DNA from: Telopea speciosissima
Taxonomy: Eukaryota; Streptophyta; Magnoliopsida; Proteales; Proteaceae
Direction of reading: 5' to 3'
NCBI RefSeq assembly: GCF_018873765.1
Contig: NC_057922.1
Span: 64,752,755-64,816,754, forward strand
DNA length: 64,000 nt
Shown: one piece after another, positions 1 to 14,900 of the stretch
How positions within the stretch are numbered: position 1 is the stretch's first letter
Layout: each line of letters begins with the position of its first letter
The notes under the pieces: generated by a model
Database searches by the model: none
Told to the model about the DNA's origin: nothing
Seen by the model: the letters and a program-made list of their open reading frames with translations, nothing else
Position numbers and translations under genes: made by a program

Positions 1-783
1 TGAGGGTCGTAAATCACTAATTGCCTTATCTTCGCCACATGTTGGTCATCTATACACTGAATTATTCTTGGTATATCAATAGGTACTACCCAAATCTCTC
101 TTCTCTCTCTCTCTCTCTCATCCCTGAAACAACTTGTGTGTGTGTGTGAACATTCGTGCCGTAGAAGACAATTGGTGAAGGTTGCAGCGTTTTGCTGTTG
201 CCACGATGCTATTGTAACTGCAAAAAATTAATGTAAAATAGATGAGAGAACATGATTTGAGGAATTAGTATCTGATCAGTCGGATAAGCCGATTTGTATC
301 AGTATCAGTCTTCTGATTAATCCCATATCGGTGAATTGGTACGGAGATGGGTAAAAATGTAAAAAGATTTCATTTTTTCAAAGGAAATAGGGGTAAATCT
401 ATATGATCAGGGTTGATACCGATTACTAAAACCATGGTAGAGAAAGAAGAGGTTGAGGAAGATGGAGAGGGGGTGAAATGTTAAGAAAACGTAGGTAGTG
501 ACTTAGTGAGCGAGGAGTATTGTCTTGGGTAGTTTTGTAATACCCAAACTCAATTTGGATACTTTAATTAATGGGAGAGGGTTTCTTACACTGACAATGT
601 GCAGTTTCATGCCTTGGAAGAGGGGCATTATAAGAAAATAATAAAAATAAAGGGGCATATGAGACACTTTATTGGAGCTATGCTAAAGTAATCCGAGTCT
701 TATAAGGGGTGTCATCAACATGTAATTTTGAAATTAATCTGGCATTGTGCAAACCTTTTACCCATAACAATTATTAATGGGCT

Positions 784-907
784 GATGTTTTATGTGCCGA
801 ACACAGCCTATGCCTAGACACATGGGCCTGCCATTTAAGGGGGCAGGATAGTCATTTCTTCCATCCCATGTGTCTCGGCACAACCTGCTCCTCGACATAG
901 AGAACAT
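784..907. mobile_element. MITE-like short inverted-repeat element (family A)
   Basis: The 124-bp stretch begins atgttttatgtgccga and ends with the approximate reverse complement (tcgacatagagaacat). A closely similar element with the core words 'catgtgtctgggcgcagcct' and termini atgttct...agaacat lies at 54594-54708. It has no coding capacity. The target duplication is not clear, so the superfamily is open. Confidence 0.6.
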
Positions 908-2892
908 TTGGTCATTATTAATATAAAGATTGAGTAGATAATTTTGTAAAGGGTGAGTGGTGGCAAGACGTACGCTCTGCCAACTAATTCTTACGTCCTT
1001 ATACTGTAATCATAGATTAGGTATGAAGTTGATCTCAATCGTTCATGAAGTTTACTCAATGACCGGCTCTTGGCTCTTACCGTGAGAGCCTCTCTCTCTC
1101 TCTGCTTCTGCAATCCTTCCCCTCCCCGCCGACCTATTTACATCTTCCTCCCGCCCTTCTCTCTTTGTCTCTCCCCATTCCTAGCCCCAACTCTCTACAT
1201 CTCCCTCTCTTACCTTCACCACGAACCCTGCAAAACCCCCTCCCTGCCCGCTCTGTGCCTCTGCATCCCCTCCCACCCCACTTATTTGCATCTCTCTCAT
1301 GCAAATCCAAGCGACTGATCGATTTGCAATAGATGGTAGCGTCACGAGTTCGGAGTTCCTGAAACCAAGTCGAACAACCAAACCGAACAAAGAAACACAA
1401 AACATTTCACGGTAATGTCGTGAAATGTTCTAACCAGGCCGGGTAAGGATTTGTTATAGATGAAAAGGAGAAAACAGGGGAAGATGTTAATGGCTATTTG
1501 CTAGACAACAAAGCAACAGCTAGTGATTGATTTGCCTTTCTCATTAACAAGGGGGTGGTCTAATAAGAGGCAGATGAGCTCCGAGAGAGCCTTCAAATAA
1601 AATAATTTAATAATTCAATCAAATTTGATGAAATTAATGTTTGTGATTCATAGATGTATGCCTTGGGGCCGCTCAAAAAAGGGTGAAGGAGAAGATGTCT
1701 TTGTACTCTCAATCGAACCAAAGATAACTAATGGATTGATAGTAGGAGACAACTAATCTACTAAAACAATGGAAATTTCTATTTTCTTAGCAATTCCCTA
1801 CATGACCATCAAGAAAATTGGTTTCGACTTCACAATCGTAAAGTTCAAGCAAGATAATCTAGTTTTAATTTATTGTCTTCTTGAAGATCTCACACGTTAA
1901 TGGAGTTGAAGGGAAAAAAATTAACAGTAAGTTAGCAGGATGGGGCGGATAGGAGCTAGTAGTCTCTGAAATCAGCCATATTTCAGTTCACCCACCTACC
2001 TTTGCTTCGTAGCACAAGCTCAAAATCTCACGTCACTTTTTTGGAGGAGTAGCAACGAGAAGGTCGCCACAAAAGATTGATGTCATGAGAAATCGTCTTG
2101 TGTTTGCATCATTTCTGATGAAATCAATCTGTTCTTGGTTCCCTCAAGCTAAGAAACTTGGCAAATGCGAAGAAGTTTGTGCCAAGTCCAACTTCCTAAC
2201 TCTCTTAAATTACAAATCAACAATCTATAGATATAGGTAGAAGAAGATATTTGCTTCCTTTTCATGTCATCGAAGAGTCATAATGCTTCCTGGATGTTCC
2301 CGATAAGAAACGAGAGAGAGAGGGAAGGGGGAAGGGGGAAGGGGGAAGGGGACTACAGGAAGTGGGCTGCCGTCTGCGGGGAAGAGAGAGAGATCAGGTC
2401 ATAGCCGGTTTCAGGAAAATAGTTCAACGACTGAGATTGGATGAATTAAATCAACGGTTATCAGAAGAAGAACGAACCGTCAAACTGTTTTTGCGTACGT
2501 TCTACGACCTTTTAGCCTTTTGTAAATGGAAATCCATTTTTGTTGTTATGGGTAAGAAAGATTGACTTGCACCCAAAAAAAATAAAAATGTTTGACTAAG
2601 ATTTGATAGAAGACGAACGCATAGAGAGTCAGAGACTGATGTACATTAACATTACCATATTTATCCTTTCGCCACGTTCATTTTGCGCGGGAAAGTGTAA
2701 CGTATGGGCCCACAAGTGTTAAGGAATTAACCTTTTTAAAGTGTTTCAGACGAGAACGAAAACTACGTGACTGAGCGCGATACTGAAGAGAGAGAAAGAG
2801 ATAGAGAGAGAGAATATTCCGGGACGGTTTCTATCCGTCTCTCCGCCGCTTCCCTTCTAAAGCATCCGTCCTTTTCCCGCCGTTTTTCTTTC

Positions 2893-2899
2893 TATAAAA
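2893..2899 (+). promoter_or_regulatory. Candidate TATA box of the RAD7-like gene
   Basis: TATAAAA stands 66 bp upstream of the chosen ATG at 2965, after a GA-rich tract. A start site about 30 bp downstream would give a 5' leader of roughly 40 nt. In that case the 64-codon open frame at 2767-2961 would mostly lie outside the transcript. Confidence 0.5.
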
Positions 2900-2964
2900 A
2901 ACAGTCGCAGACACCTGCGTTCATTCCATGCCATTTTGACTTAAATGCAATTAAATCTTAGTCC

Positions 2965-5900
2965 ATGACGCTTTCAAAGGAAATCTCGAAGAATTCTTCT
3001 CTTTTTAAAACCCTAAGGAATCGAATCATCGAAATCCAACCTTCAACTCCTATCAAGACTCACGAACAACCTTCTCATTCTATGAAGAACTCCGATTCTC
3101 CTTTCTCATCTTCTGATAAAAAGCCAGATTCTCCTGATTCAACAACAACAACTACTCCTCTGAGGCGGAGCTCTCGAATCGCTTCAATTCCGAAGCCCCC
3201 TTATGCTACTCGACGACGCGCAATGAAGACTGGCTCCGGGGAAAATGGCAAGGGCCAGGCAGATAAGCGGGACCGCAATTCGCTTTCTGATTCTGATTCT
3301 GATTTAGACAAGGGAAAGAGTGAGGAAGTAGCTGATTCTAGGGTTTTGGATTCCAAAAGGCAAAGACTGAGTCTTTCTGATTCTGTTGAGAAGGTGGATC
3401 CTGGAAAAGGGTTTATCGGAACTGATGGAACTGTGACGCCGACGAGGAGAACTGAGCTGGTGGATTTGTGTTCCAGTGGAGATGTTGAGGAGGAAGAAAG
3501 TAAAGAAACTAAGGACATGGGTTCCAGCAAATCGGGACTGGGAAGTTCCGGTACTAGTGGAAGGATAATGACCTCGCACCTGGAGAAAGGGAAGAGAAAA
3601 TTGGATATTGACCTTAACTCGCCTGCCGTGGACCTAGTGTCGGAAGATGGAAATGACAGTGGGTTCTTGAATTTGCGGTCAGGAGCAAGAATCGTCAGAA
3701 GGAAAATGGAAGGGACCGGTGTTGATTCTTACGGAATTGAGAATGACGGTATACAGTTTTTACTTCATCAAAGAGAGGGAGAGGGAACAGATAGAGAAAA
3801 TCAGGGAAGATTGCCTGACCAAAGTGGAGAGGGTGTTCATGTGGAGAATTTGAAGACAGACCCAATTGATGGTGAAAGTAGTGGTGCTAATGGTGGCAAA
3901 AGGTACAGCAGAGAAGAAAAAGGGAAGGGGACATTGATTAAGGACACTCCAGTGGAGCTGGAATTATTTCCTGTGACAGAGCGTTTGATGAAGGATGCTG
4001 TTTCAGGCCTTAGCCAGCGGAAGGAAATTTTAACGGCGGTGGAAAAAATGGAGAACATCATGAAGGATATTAAAGAGAGTAATCTGAGGTATAAAAAGGA
4101 GAATATAAAGATGGGTCTGAGGCATAGAAAGGAGAGCAGATCCGGCCGGAGTGAAAGGTTCCGCCGTACAGCCAGGGCAAATGCTTCTCGGTTTGCACAT
4201 TTTAGGCCTGAAGAGGAAAACGTCCCTTTGCCCAACGTGCCTGAGAGGCAAATGCCGCCAGTGGAAACTTCTCAGGAACTCGAAGATTGGCCTGGTCCCT
4301 TTTCTACTGCTATGAAGATTATTAAGGAGCGAAACATGAAACAGTTGAAAACTCAACCAGGAAATTCCTCTTCTGGTTTAAGTAAACTTGTACCGGTAAT
4401 TGACTGGACACCCTCGAAGGATCAGTCTCTCAATAATTCAAAGCCCTTAGTTCCTTCACTGCAAAACCTTTGCCTGAGCGTTCTTGCTAAGAATTCTGAT
4501 GCGATTGTCTCACTTGAGCTTGTCCCAGATGTATTGAAGCACACACTCAGTCGGCTGCTCTGTGATTCTCGAAAAATGAGTAACCATTTTATGGAACTCC
4601 TTGTTCATGGGTCTCCAACAGAGATACGTGTAAAGGATTGTTCATCCATAACTGAGGAGGAGCTCAGCAGAATGCTTGTAGGCTGTAAAACAGAAAACCT
4701 TACGGTGAGTTCTCTTGTTTAATAACTTCCTTTTTGTATTTGAGTACTGCCTTATCCAAGAATGATTAGAAAATGTCCTTGATTCTATACATGATGCTAG
4801 GTTCTAGGGTTTCTTTATGTGTTGTACTCCTATGCTGGAGCTGTAATAGAATGGAGTATTGGTTAGGCTTCACTTCTGTCTTGTAAAAAATGGAATTTTT
4901 TTACAGAATTGCATCTATGACAACTCTTTTAGGATGGTTAGTGTATCATGTTTGTTACACTTGGATATGGGAATGATTCAGTATGAGTGGTTGTAAGGAA
5001 GTATGCACATCCTGGATGAACTGTGGATTTTGAGAGTGCAAAGGTACTCTTCTTGATCAACAATACATGCTCTGGTGACCCTTCCCAGTTTCTTGGGCAC
5101 ATGTATGGGTAAAGTTCATGAGTATATTTTTCTGGAGATTTTGGAGCAAGAAATGGGCTAAACTAGTGAAAGAGTTCACTGAGTGAATTATTATCCATCT
5201 GTTTTTAGTGGAGAGGGACTTGGTAGTTTGGGGAGGGGGGGTCGAGGATTTTAATAACTCGGTCACTGATGAATTTTTGTTAATCAAAATCTCACTGGTG
5301 AATTAGCTTATGAATCAGGAGAGAGCTAGAGATGCATTAATGTATTTGGAGATCCTGCTTGTCAGTGGGCCTGTCATTTCATGCAGGGTTGGGCCTCTTC
5401 CTGTGAAATGGTCAAGTGCCTTTTCTAAATAAGCTATTTGGGTTTTTCTTTAAAAAAAAATCTGTGCTTTATAATGAATATCGAGGGATACTATTAAAGA
5501 AGAAAAATATATGATTGAGAACATCTGTAAAAGAAAACGGATACTATGGAGAAAGAGTTCAAAGGACTCACGGCTTGCTCTTGTCATACGGATGGTTTGT
5601 GACATATGTGAGTTAGTCTTTTCTTTCTTGTTTACATTCTTCTTTTCTAATTGAGTTGAATGTTCATTTTCTTATGTCCTATGACTCTGTGTTTCTGATT
5701 GAGCTGAATGTTTTCATGAAATCAGGTGCTGCAATTTGACCTATGTGGGCGTTGTATGCCAAATTATATATTGCGGACTACGTTAGCTCAATCGCCTAAT
5801 ACTTTGCCTGCATTAGCAACCATATCCTTGAAGGGTGCATGCCGTCTTTCAGATGTTGGACTTAAAGCACTTGTTGCTTCAGCGCCTGCACTTAGATCTA

Positions 5901-8900
5901 TAAATTTGGGGATGTGTTCCTTTGTCACCTCAGATAGTATAAACATTCTGGCTGATTCTTTGGGATCATCACTGAGGGAATTATACATAGATGATTGCCA
6001 AAACGTAGATGCAATGATGATTCTCCCTGCATTGAAGAAGCTAGCACACTTGGAAGTGTTGTCTGTTGCATGTGTGCGTAATGTTTGTGATGATTTTGTC
6101 AGTGAACTAGTAGCTGTACATGGTCCAAACATGAAGAAACTTTCTTTTTTGGGTTGTAGGTAAGCCCATTGATTTTTTCTACTTATGTTTTGGTAATGAC
6201 ATTGTGCACTTTGAACCCTTGCAATATGCTTCTAGGAAGGTTTCCTTACTGTGAATCTGAACCCACATTCATCTAAAGTGGAATATGGTGGATATGGAGT
6301 AGGGGTTGGCAGAATAATGACTCTCTTTCTAAGTGGTAGAGGTGCATGGGAGGATTTAAACATAAATATTGGAACACAAAGCATTCTGGGGATATAGACA
6401 ATCCAGATGAAGGATCGTCTGATCTAGAGGAAGAAAGCCTGACCCACTTTGTATGATAGATATTACAAATCATACGCTCAAGCGTATTCTTGTATGCCAT
6501 CCATTTATGATCAGCTGATACCTGTTGGTATATTTCTCCCGGGTTCTCTTCCAATCACCGCACATTCTTATAATGGTGTTGTTAAAAAGGGTGACTGATA
6601 ACATTCAACTGACATCTAGAGGATGCAAAAGGACAAGTTTAGAATACTAGAGAATTGGTATATTGATGAGTGATGGAAGCAATCCTTAAATTTAACTTTT
6701 AGTTCCAAAAAAGTCTGAAAACTTAGATTAGGAGTATCATGGAAATTGAAAACTTAAATCTAACACAGAGTGATACTTAATTTGACTGCCATTAAATATG
6801 GCAGCAAATAGAATAAAAAATAAAATTACCAGAATGCCTACCATAAAATAACAGAAACTTAAAAGTGCTAATAACCAAGCTTGATGTTAACGTGTTAAGT
6901 TTTCTTCTCAACGTTAGTAAGGGGCCGGTACCGTCAATATTGTTACACACTAATTTGGAGAAGGAATTGGTGCACAGATTACATATCCATTTTCAAGATA
7001 GAGGATCTTACTAGTGTTTATTTGTTTCACCACATTCTTTTATTTTCACACATACAATATCAATTAATTCCACTTAACATCATTGACACTGGATGTTTTT
7101 CAATGGATGCAGGGAATTGACTGATACTTCATTAAAAGTCACTGCAGAGACTTGTTCCGGACTATGTTCTCTTGATCTTGGTAACTTGTGTAAATTGACT
7201 GATTGTGCAATGGCATACCTTGCCAATGGTTGTCAGTCAATTCATACGCTCAATCTATCTCGCAATGCATTCAGGTTGGTTTTGCTTACTTATGCATCTA
7301 GTTATTAAGCTCCAGTTTCCAGTTATGAGTTCAGTAGCTTGTTATGCTGTAATGATGTCATTCTCATGAATATTAACCTGGTATGTAGTATGTGCTCCAG
7401 AGAGTTGACTTGTGGTAGACCTTCTAATTCTTCTTGATTTTAGTATATAAATGGGCAGATAGTAATCAAAGTGCTGAGGGATGAAATAATCTCCATAGGG
7501 CTGTCTGTATGTGTTATATCTAATCTGTCTTCCTTTTCCCTTTCTTGTCCCCCACTGTGTTGGGCTTTCTATGCCTTTCTTCCCCCTCCCCTCTTTTTTC
7601 TTTTTCTCATTTGGTGGGTTCGATATGGTTCTTACTTTTGTATTAAGAATAGGAAAGCTGTCTTTTGTAGAGGTCAACAAGAAATAGGAAAGCCGTCTTT
7701 AGAAGAGGTCAACAAGAAATAGGAAAGTTGTCTTTTCGGAGATTTCAAACTTTATTGGAATATCTTTGTTCCAGCCATTCTGATCCTTTAAGGAGGCCAT
7801 CATGTGGTCCAATGGTATAAACTTGAGATGCCTGCAGAAAGGCGCAGGTTCTAAAGGTGGCCACTTCATGCAAAAGTGCAGAAGGTTAGGACCGACTCCA
7901 CCCTCCTTCTTGGAACTTTGCAAAAGCAGGATTTAAACGGGATTTATGGCCCTAAAGGAGCAAAGAATATGGTTTTTTGGTTACAAATGTTTCTCATTAT
8001 TCTTTGTTTCACTATTCTTTTCCATTGCTCATCTGTTTTGATGGGATTTGAAGACCTTTGTTTCTTTTCTCCCTTTAAATGCCTGGGGCATTTTATGCCA
8101 TTTAGGTGTCGGAGCATTTGTTACTTTATTGGTAGTGCCAACTTGCTCCTCCACCACCCCATCCCACCCCACACCACAAGAGCTTCAGCTTGGACCAACA
8201 AGAACAGATTTGAAAAGCAGCATCAGTCTTGAACACATGTAGTAGTCATAGACACCAGTGAGCACAGAGAGAATTTCAATCAGGTAGCAATAGCAGCTCA
8301 AGCACATAAATCATCAACAGCATCAGCATAAAAAAAAATCTTCATGTCGAACAAATCCAATCAGCAACAGCAACACGCCAACATCAAATGCCCTTCCCAA
8401 TGAAGGCAACAAAGACAGAGAAAAGTGCAACTCCATTGGCTACGCAAAAGCCCATAAAAGTGCAGCTCCAGTAGCTATACAATAATACAAAAGCCCATAA
8501 AAAGGGCAGCTCCAATGGCTACACAAAATGCAATCCCAGACTTAAACCCAATTATTGATCCACCCAAGAGAGGTAAAACATAAGTACAAGGAAGTAGTGG
8601 CAATCTGGTAATTAACCAGAATTTTCAAGTGGCTTTTGGGTAGATAAATTAGCCGACCCCATTAAGTTGGGATAAGGCTGAGTTTGTTGTTTTTTTGGGT
8701 AGATATATAGGGGAATGGCAGAATTGTAAATGACACAAAGTTGAAAAAAGGGATGGCATAGCTGTAATTGAGATGAAATCTAATTACAAATACCACCCAA
8801 GGAAAAAGGGTAATCTTGGAATGAGAAGTAAAATAAGGACATGAAGGACTTAGTGTTAATGAGAGGGTCATATATGGAAAAGTCAAATAGTGAAATAAAG

Positions 8901-11900
8901 GACAAAGGAATATGGAAAGCACTTATCGTATTCTAGCAATTTGAAGAGGAAGTCTTCTTCCTCACAAAACCAACTGGAGCGAGAACCAGGGAGAGGAGGC
9001 AGCGGTGATCTGGACCTGTAACAACCATCGAAAACTTCTTGATAGTTTGCAACCAGCATCAACCATACCCAGCGAAAAAACAGGTTGTCTTCAACCTATG
9101 TTCCCGAGAACCAAGGGATCATCATCTACTTCGTCGCAACTAATCGCAAATTGCAAGAGATCAGCAAGCATAATCGACACAATGGTGACTGTTTTTAACA
9201 AGTGCAAATTGATTCAGCAAATCGATACCCAACAAGATGCAACCAAAGGACATGATATCAACAGCAAATTGATTAGGGCGGATGCCATCAAATCAGTAGA
9301 TCAAGAAGATACCAGCAAATTGTGTTCAACTTTAGCACAGATCGAAACACTTAGCAGAACCTAGCAGCAGAACAACCTTCAGTCTACAAATTTCGTCTTC
9401 AACCTTCAGCAAAAGGTTCGATAGCAAAAAAACCCTTTCAGATAACAGATTCCAGAGAATTCCTCAACGAGAAAGCCTAGAGGAGAAGAAACTTCCTCAA
9501 TAGATGTATGCAGCAACATCAGATTGAATCCAACATCTGACGTATGCAGCAGCAATTAAGAGCAGCAAAATAACTCATGATAATAGTAGATTTTCAATCG
9601 TCTCAATATACAAAACCCTTGTTCAGGAACAACAGAAATACTCGATCACTCTCAATAGCAGTAGCATTAGCAATTTGATAGGCACATGCTTCATCATACA
9701 AGAATCTTCATTGAAAGTAAACGAAACATGAAAACTAAAAATGACTCTCAAACCAGCAACTGGTTATAGCTCTGATACCATGTAAGGAATCCCAGAATCT
9801 GTAACCAGTGCCTGGCAAAGAGAAGAGAGAAGATAGAAAGAGATTAAGGGAGAAGAAGAGAGAACAATGGGAGAAAAGGGCTGTGCAATAAAATATATGT
9901 TCTATCGTACCAGCCAACGTATATTTATGTTAAATCCAAAACAGAATTACAAAAGGTATATAACTCTTTCCTAGTTAAGCCTAAAGCCTAAACAGGAAAC
10001 TTGCTAATATAACTCTTACCTAGTTTATCTTAAAGCCTAAACAGGAAACTTACTTAGACTAGAAAACTAACAATTAAAGACATAAAACAATAAAGGAAAC
10101 CTTGATAAGGGGACTTCCCCAATTGTGTTACATGTCCTAACAAGATGAGTCCTCTATATGGCTTGAAAATGGTGGCCTGTGTAGAAGCTTCTGTCTACGT
10201 GGTTATAAAAACAATTCACCTTTATTATTATTGTTCTTGTTCTTGTTCTCATCCTTCTCTCTAGTAGACTAACTTTAGGAACTTCTGCAAATACTAGTGA
10301 TGAAGCAATCGCTGCATTCTTGGAAGCCTCTGGAGAATCCTTGACGAAACTTTGGCTGAATAATGTTACTAAGGTACCACATTAACTTGCAACTCTATTT
10401 TTTGAAGAAATTTTGGATGGTCTGAATTCAAGGAAAAGAGCCATCGTCAAGATGTGCATAATTTGTGATATCCTAGCATAATGATTTTAAAAAAGTATGG
10501 ACACACTACTGAGCTATCAACTGTGAGATTAGAATCTCTCAGACCGACGTCCATACTTCCATTGTATTGGCATATATACCCCCTGATGTCCATATGACAG
10601 TTGATAGCTCTATAGCATACATCTCTTTTACAAACTTTCGTATCTATTTCAATATTTTTTCCTCCTCCCTACCCAATACCCAAAAAAGGAAAAAAAAAAA
10701 GAATTCTTGAATTTCTTTGTCATCTTGGTTTCTGTTTTGTTTTTATGGCCAGGTGTGCTTAAATTTTAGGCTCTCATGTATTTGCTCTTGTACTAATGAA
10801 AAATTAAAAGAAAAATCGTACTTATGGAAAACGTCTTGCTTCTGAAATCTCAAGAGCCTAAGCTAATAATTTATCACGGTTAGGTGAATATGGTATCAAA
10901 CATAAAGGCAATGCGGACTCTTCTGTTTGGCATCCTTTGCCTGAGCAGCATTGTGCGGTTGTATCTGTGGTTAGTCTACTTCTGTTTCTGAATGGCTACT
11001 TGATGAATCTACAAGCTACTGGGGCTTAAAACCTGGCTTGTTTTGTGCGTGGACTGGCCTTAGGACTAGGCTTTGAGGCTAACAGTCCCCTGTCGCCCTG
11101 TCTTGATTGTCACATTCCATGTTATGGCTTACCATGGCGTCCTCTTACATACAACATTTTAGCTCCCATAAGCTCAAACTCAGGTGTTACATTCCACCTT
11201 GAGGGGAAAAAGGGAGGGAAAAAGGGAGGGGGTGTTGGTTTGTAGAATCTATCCAGTTTGCATTTTGAAAGTATTTTTAGCTGCTCTCATGAATGAAACT
11301 GTTCTTTCACAGGTTGGCCACCACACAGCTATATCACTCGCCAGATGTTCAAGAAAGCTGCAAAGACTGGACCTGTCCTTTTGCCGTAAGTTGACTAATG
11401 AAGCACTGGGATTGATAGTTGATAGCTGCTCAGCACTGAAAGTGCTCACAGTTTTTGGATGTTCTCAGGTAATTGTTCCCATGTCACAGACACTAGTTTG
11501 GCATGTAAAACATTACTTTTATTAAAAATTCTAGAGAAACATTCTGGTTGAGGCCTAGGGAAGTTGTACCTATTGTTGCCACATTCACAGAACTTTGATA
11601 ATTGTTCTGTGATTGTTAAGCAGTACCGTCAGGGGGAGTCATAGTTGTTGTTAAGTCGTGAGAGAGAAGAGTTTGATGTTGAATCATTGTTTTACTTTAA
11701 GTAATTGTTATTGACTTTAAGTTGTGTTTGTTTGTAATTAGACTCTTAGTAGGTTTCCTAATATAATATAACTTGTGTGCCTAGACCACGATAGGTATTG
11801 TTCTTAATCCTATTGTGGCTCTAGTGTTCTCTCCTCTTCTCTTCTTTTTCCTCCTCTTTCTCTTGTAGGTACTGGTTTACAGCTTTTTATATCGTTACAT

Positions 11901-14900
11901 GGTATCAAAGCCTGCCTAACCAGTTCCTACTCTGTTATTCTCTGTTTTGAATGTCCTTTAAGGTTTTCCTTTGTGGTTTGCAGAAATGCAGCAACCTATG
12001 CTCCCATATCTGCTCTATGGAACCCTATTTTGAAACTACATTAAAATAAATTAGGGATTCTTCCATATATGTTGCCAACTTGTTTCCCTCTTGCTTGGAT
12101 CACCATGGAAGATGTATCTACATCAAATTATTAACCATATGAAGACTATTACTTGCAGCAGTAAGTCCTCATTGTTTCCCCTTCACTAGGTTTGATTTTT
12201 TAAAGAAATATTACTGATAACACAAACTGGCAATACCCTGTTTTTTTTGGGGGGGAGGGGGGGGGGTTTTCTGGGCAGTATCGAAATTTGCAATTACTGA
12301 AAACCTGACCATTAGATCTTCTTGATATTTTGGGGGCATTGAAGGCCCCTCTGGTTAAGGTCCTTCGACCTAAGATTGGGGCTGATCCAAGTCTCTGAAT
12401 GTTGTTAGTTATGTTCTCAGAGTTTGGTTGATGCAGGAGCTGTTCCATGGGCCAGGCCGAACCCGTTTGAGAACCCATATGAAGATGAACCGGGTCCCAA
12501 CCTTGTTCTGGTTCAGTAGGATATTTAGGATTTATTTTATTTGGGAAATTTTATTTTGGGTAGCTATTAGGGAAATTTCCAATTTGAGTTTTATTTCGTT
12601 TCTATTTTTATTAGTCTAGGTTTTAGGAAGTAATTGGGAAGTAGATTTTAATTCTACTTCTGTTTTGGACTTTAATTAGGAAACTTAAATTTTTTTTTTT
12701 TACATATATTTAACCCAATTCATTGGGCAGATTTGAATGAATGAAAGTTTTGAGTTTTGTTACCAGACTGGTACGAATCATGTTGCGCAACCTCTTCTCC
12801 CTATCTCTCTCGCCTCATTATCTTTCTATTTTCTTCTATTCTGAACCTCTCTCCTCCAAGTTCTTCCCCTTTATTTTCCCTCTCTTGAGTTACTCCTTGC
12901 TGGACAGTATCACCAGATTCAGGGTAAAGCCTTGCTGAATCACTAAACCTAGTCGATTGGCCCAAGATTCTAGTTGTAGGCTCCTTTCCCTTGGGCGAAC
13001 CAGCTTCCTAAGTCTGAATTCCTAAGCCTTCCTCCAACCAGAGATTGAAGTTAAGTTTCAGGCCCAGACCTACTGTTACCGCCAGGCCTTGTTTCAGAGA
13101 TTCATTACCTAGTTTCTTGTGGCAGATTTGAGTGACTGTCCTCCCCTGAAATTTGAGTTCAAATCGATCTTTCGTGAGGGAGTATTGTTGCTCAAAACCG
13201 TCTTCTCTCTTTTTGGTTCCACCGTCTGCAATTCTTTCCAAGGTTGAAGACAGAGTCCTTCCCACGATTCCTTTTGTGCTTTTATTTTATTTACCCACTT
13301 TCCATAATTACCCCTTCTCCAATAATTCTATCTTGTCCCTTACCTTAACTTTGCTTCCAAGTATGTCCTTACACAATAAATCTAATTCCTATTAGATATT
13401 TAGATCCTACTTTCTTTACCTATCAATTTAACCCTAAGGAAATTCTGGTTAATACAAGATTGCCATATGTTAATTGGGTGGGCCCATAAGCAATCCAAGT
13501 AGGGTTTTGAACCCCGGATCTGCATCGCTGGTTTTTTGGTTCTTGATTCTCATCTAGCCGTTTGATCATTATCAGATTGTGAGGTTCTGGTATTCTATTG
13601 AATTGCAACCTCTAACCAGATTTGTAGCCCCATTCAAGGAGTTCACTTTTTGTTCAATTGGGTTTCTATATCTTACCCGAGTTGAAGTGTTTACTGTTGA
13701 AACTGCTGCTGGTCATTCATCTTTACTTATTTATTGATCTTTGGGCTGTTGTAGCTGTTCATGTGTGGTGCCTTAATTGAGATATCGCTTCTGGTTACTC
13801 TTCTATATACATAATGGGTGATTTAAAATCTCCACTGGACTCCCTCAACGTCTAGATTACTTCTATCAAGCTTAATGGCATCCAACTGTCTTCTATGGGC
13901 ACAGGAAGTTAGAGTTTATGTCACCGTCAAATGGAAGATGGACTATCTAACTACGTCTCCACCTGCTAAGTGTAAGGAGTGGACGACGGAGAATGCAACA
14001 ATACTCTATTGGCTGTGGAACAGTATGGCAGTGGAACAGTATGGAGCCTTTTGTGGCTGCCAATGTAATGTTTCATACCACAGCCAAGGGTGTTTAGGAT
14101 GATCTCAAAGAAAGCGATTCTCAACTAAGAATATGTCCAAAGTTGTCCAGGGTATATGATTTATATAGTTCTCCTCTTTAAACAAAATGGTAAATCTGTT
14201 GGCAACTACTACAGTTCTCTCAAGGGCATGTGGGAGGAACTCAATGTATACCAACCTCTATCTATTGATATTGGACTTTTAAATCTCAACGTGTAGAATT
14301 CCTGGTTGCGAAATTTTTGTTTAGATTAGACTTTGTCCTTCAGTTTTTCAAAAGCCAAATTCTTATAGATGAAAAGATACCATCCATGAATGAGGTGTTT
14401 TGTCGGATTCAACATATTGTGTCTCCCTCCTTCACCAAACTTGAATAATCCTCCTCTAAAGATAATTCAACCCTTATTTCAAATAAGAGGGGTCGTGGCC
14501 GTGGTGCTGGTTTTCCTGGTTGAGGTCGAGGTTTAGTGTGAGGCTAAGGTCGTGGTGGTGGTAGAGGTAGCAAACAACCACCGGATCAAGGCATGCATCA
14601 ATACTCTTACTGTGGAAAGATGAATTGCAGTGTTGATACATGTTGGCCGAAGCATGGTAAACCTGAGTGGGCTCAGCAACTGTTTGCTAACTCTATTACA
14701 TCAAATTAGAGTTCTATAGTGGCATCATCTTTCAACACCAATCATACTTCTACATCTGGTGGTATTCAGCTTATCTTTCCATTACGAGATGAACTAAATC
14801 AATTAGAAGATGAGGTTTCATTTTTTCTATTATTTGCTTGATGATATGGTTTTTCTTTCGAAAGAAAAGAAGGGAGAAGTGCCAAATTAGAATCATGAAG

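Larger units (their letters stand above)
1..2964. other. Upstream spacer of the RAD7-like gene
   Basis: I recognise no gene here. Visible content: a CT microsatellite near 103-119, a stretch of degenerate cggat/tatcagt words (about 270-420) like those elsewhere in the window, a short inverted-repeat element at 784-907, a strongly CT-rich tract at about 1085-1310, a run of GGGGGAA units at about 2320-2351, and a GA-rich tract at about 2783-2815 just before the RAD7-like promoter. The small open frames in this stretch are low-complexity products of the CT and GA tracts. Confidence 0.6.

Noticed and set aside
1070-1405. Overlapping open frames on both strands
   Set aside because: They arise from a CT-rich low-complexity tract. 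No domain, and both strands are open for the same reason.
2767-2961. 64-codon open frame just before the RAD7-like gene
   Set aside because: It begins upstream of the candidate TATA box and reads through GA-repeat sequence. It is probably promoter and leader, not a gene.
3201-4356. Four minus-strand open frames inside RAD7-like exon 1
   Set aside because: They are antisense shadows of a long, well-supported coding exon.
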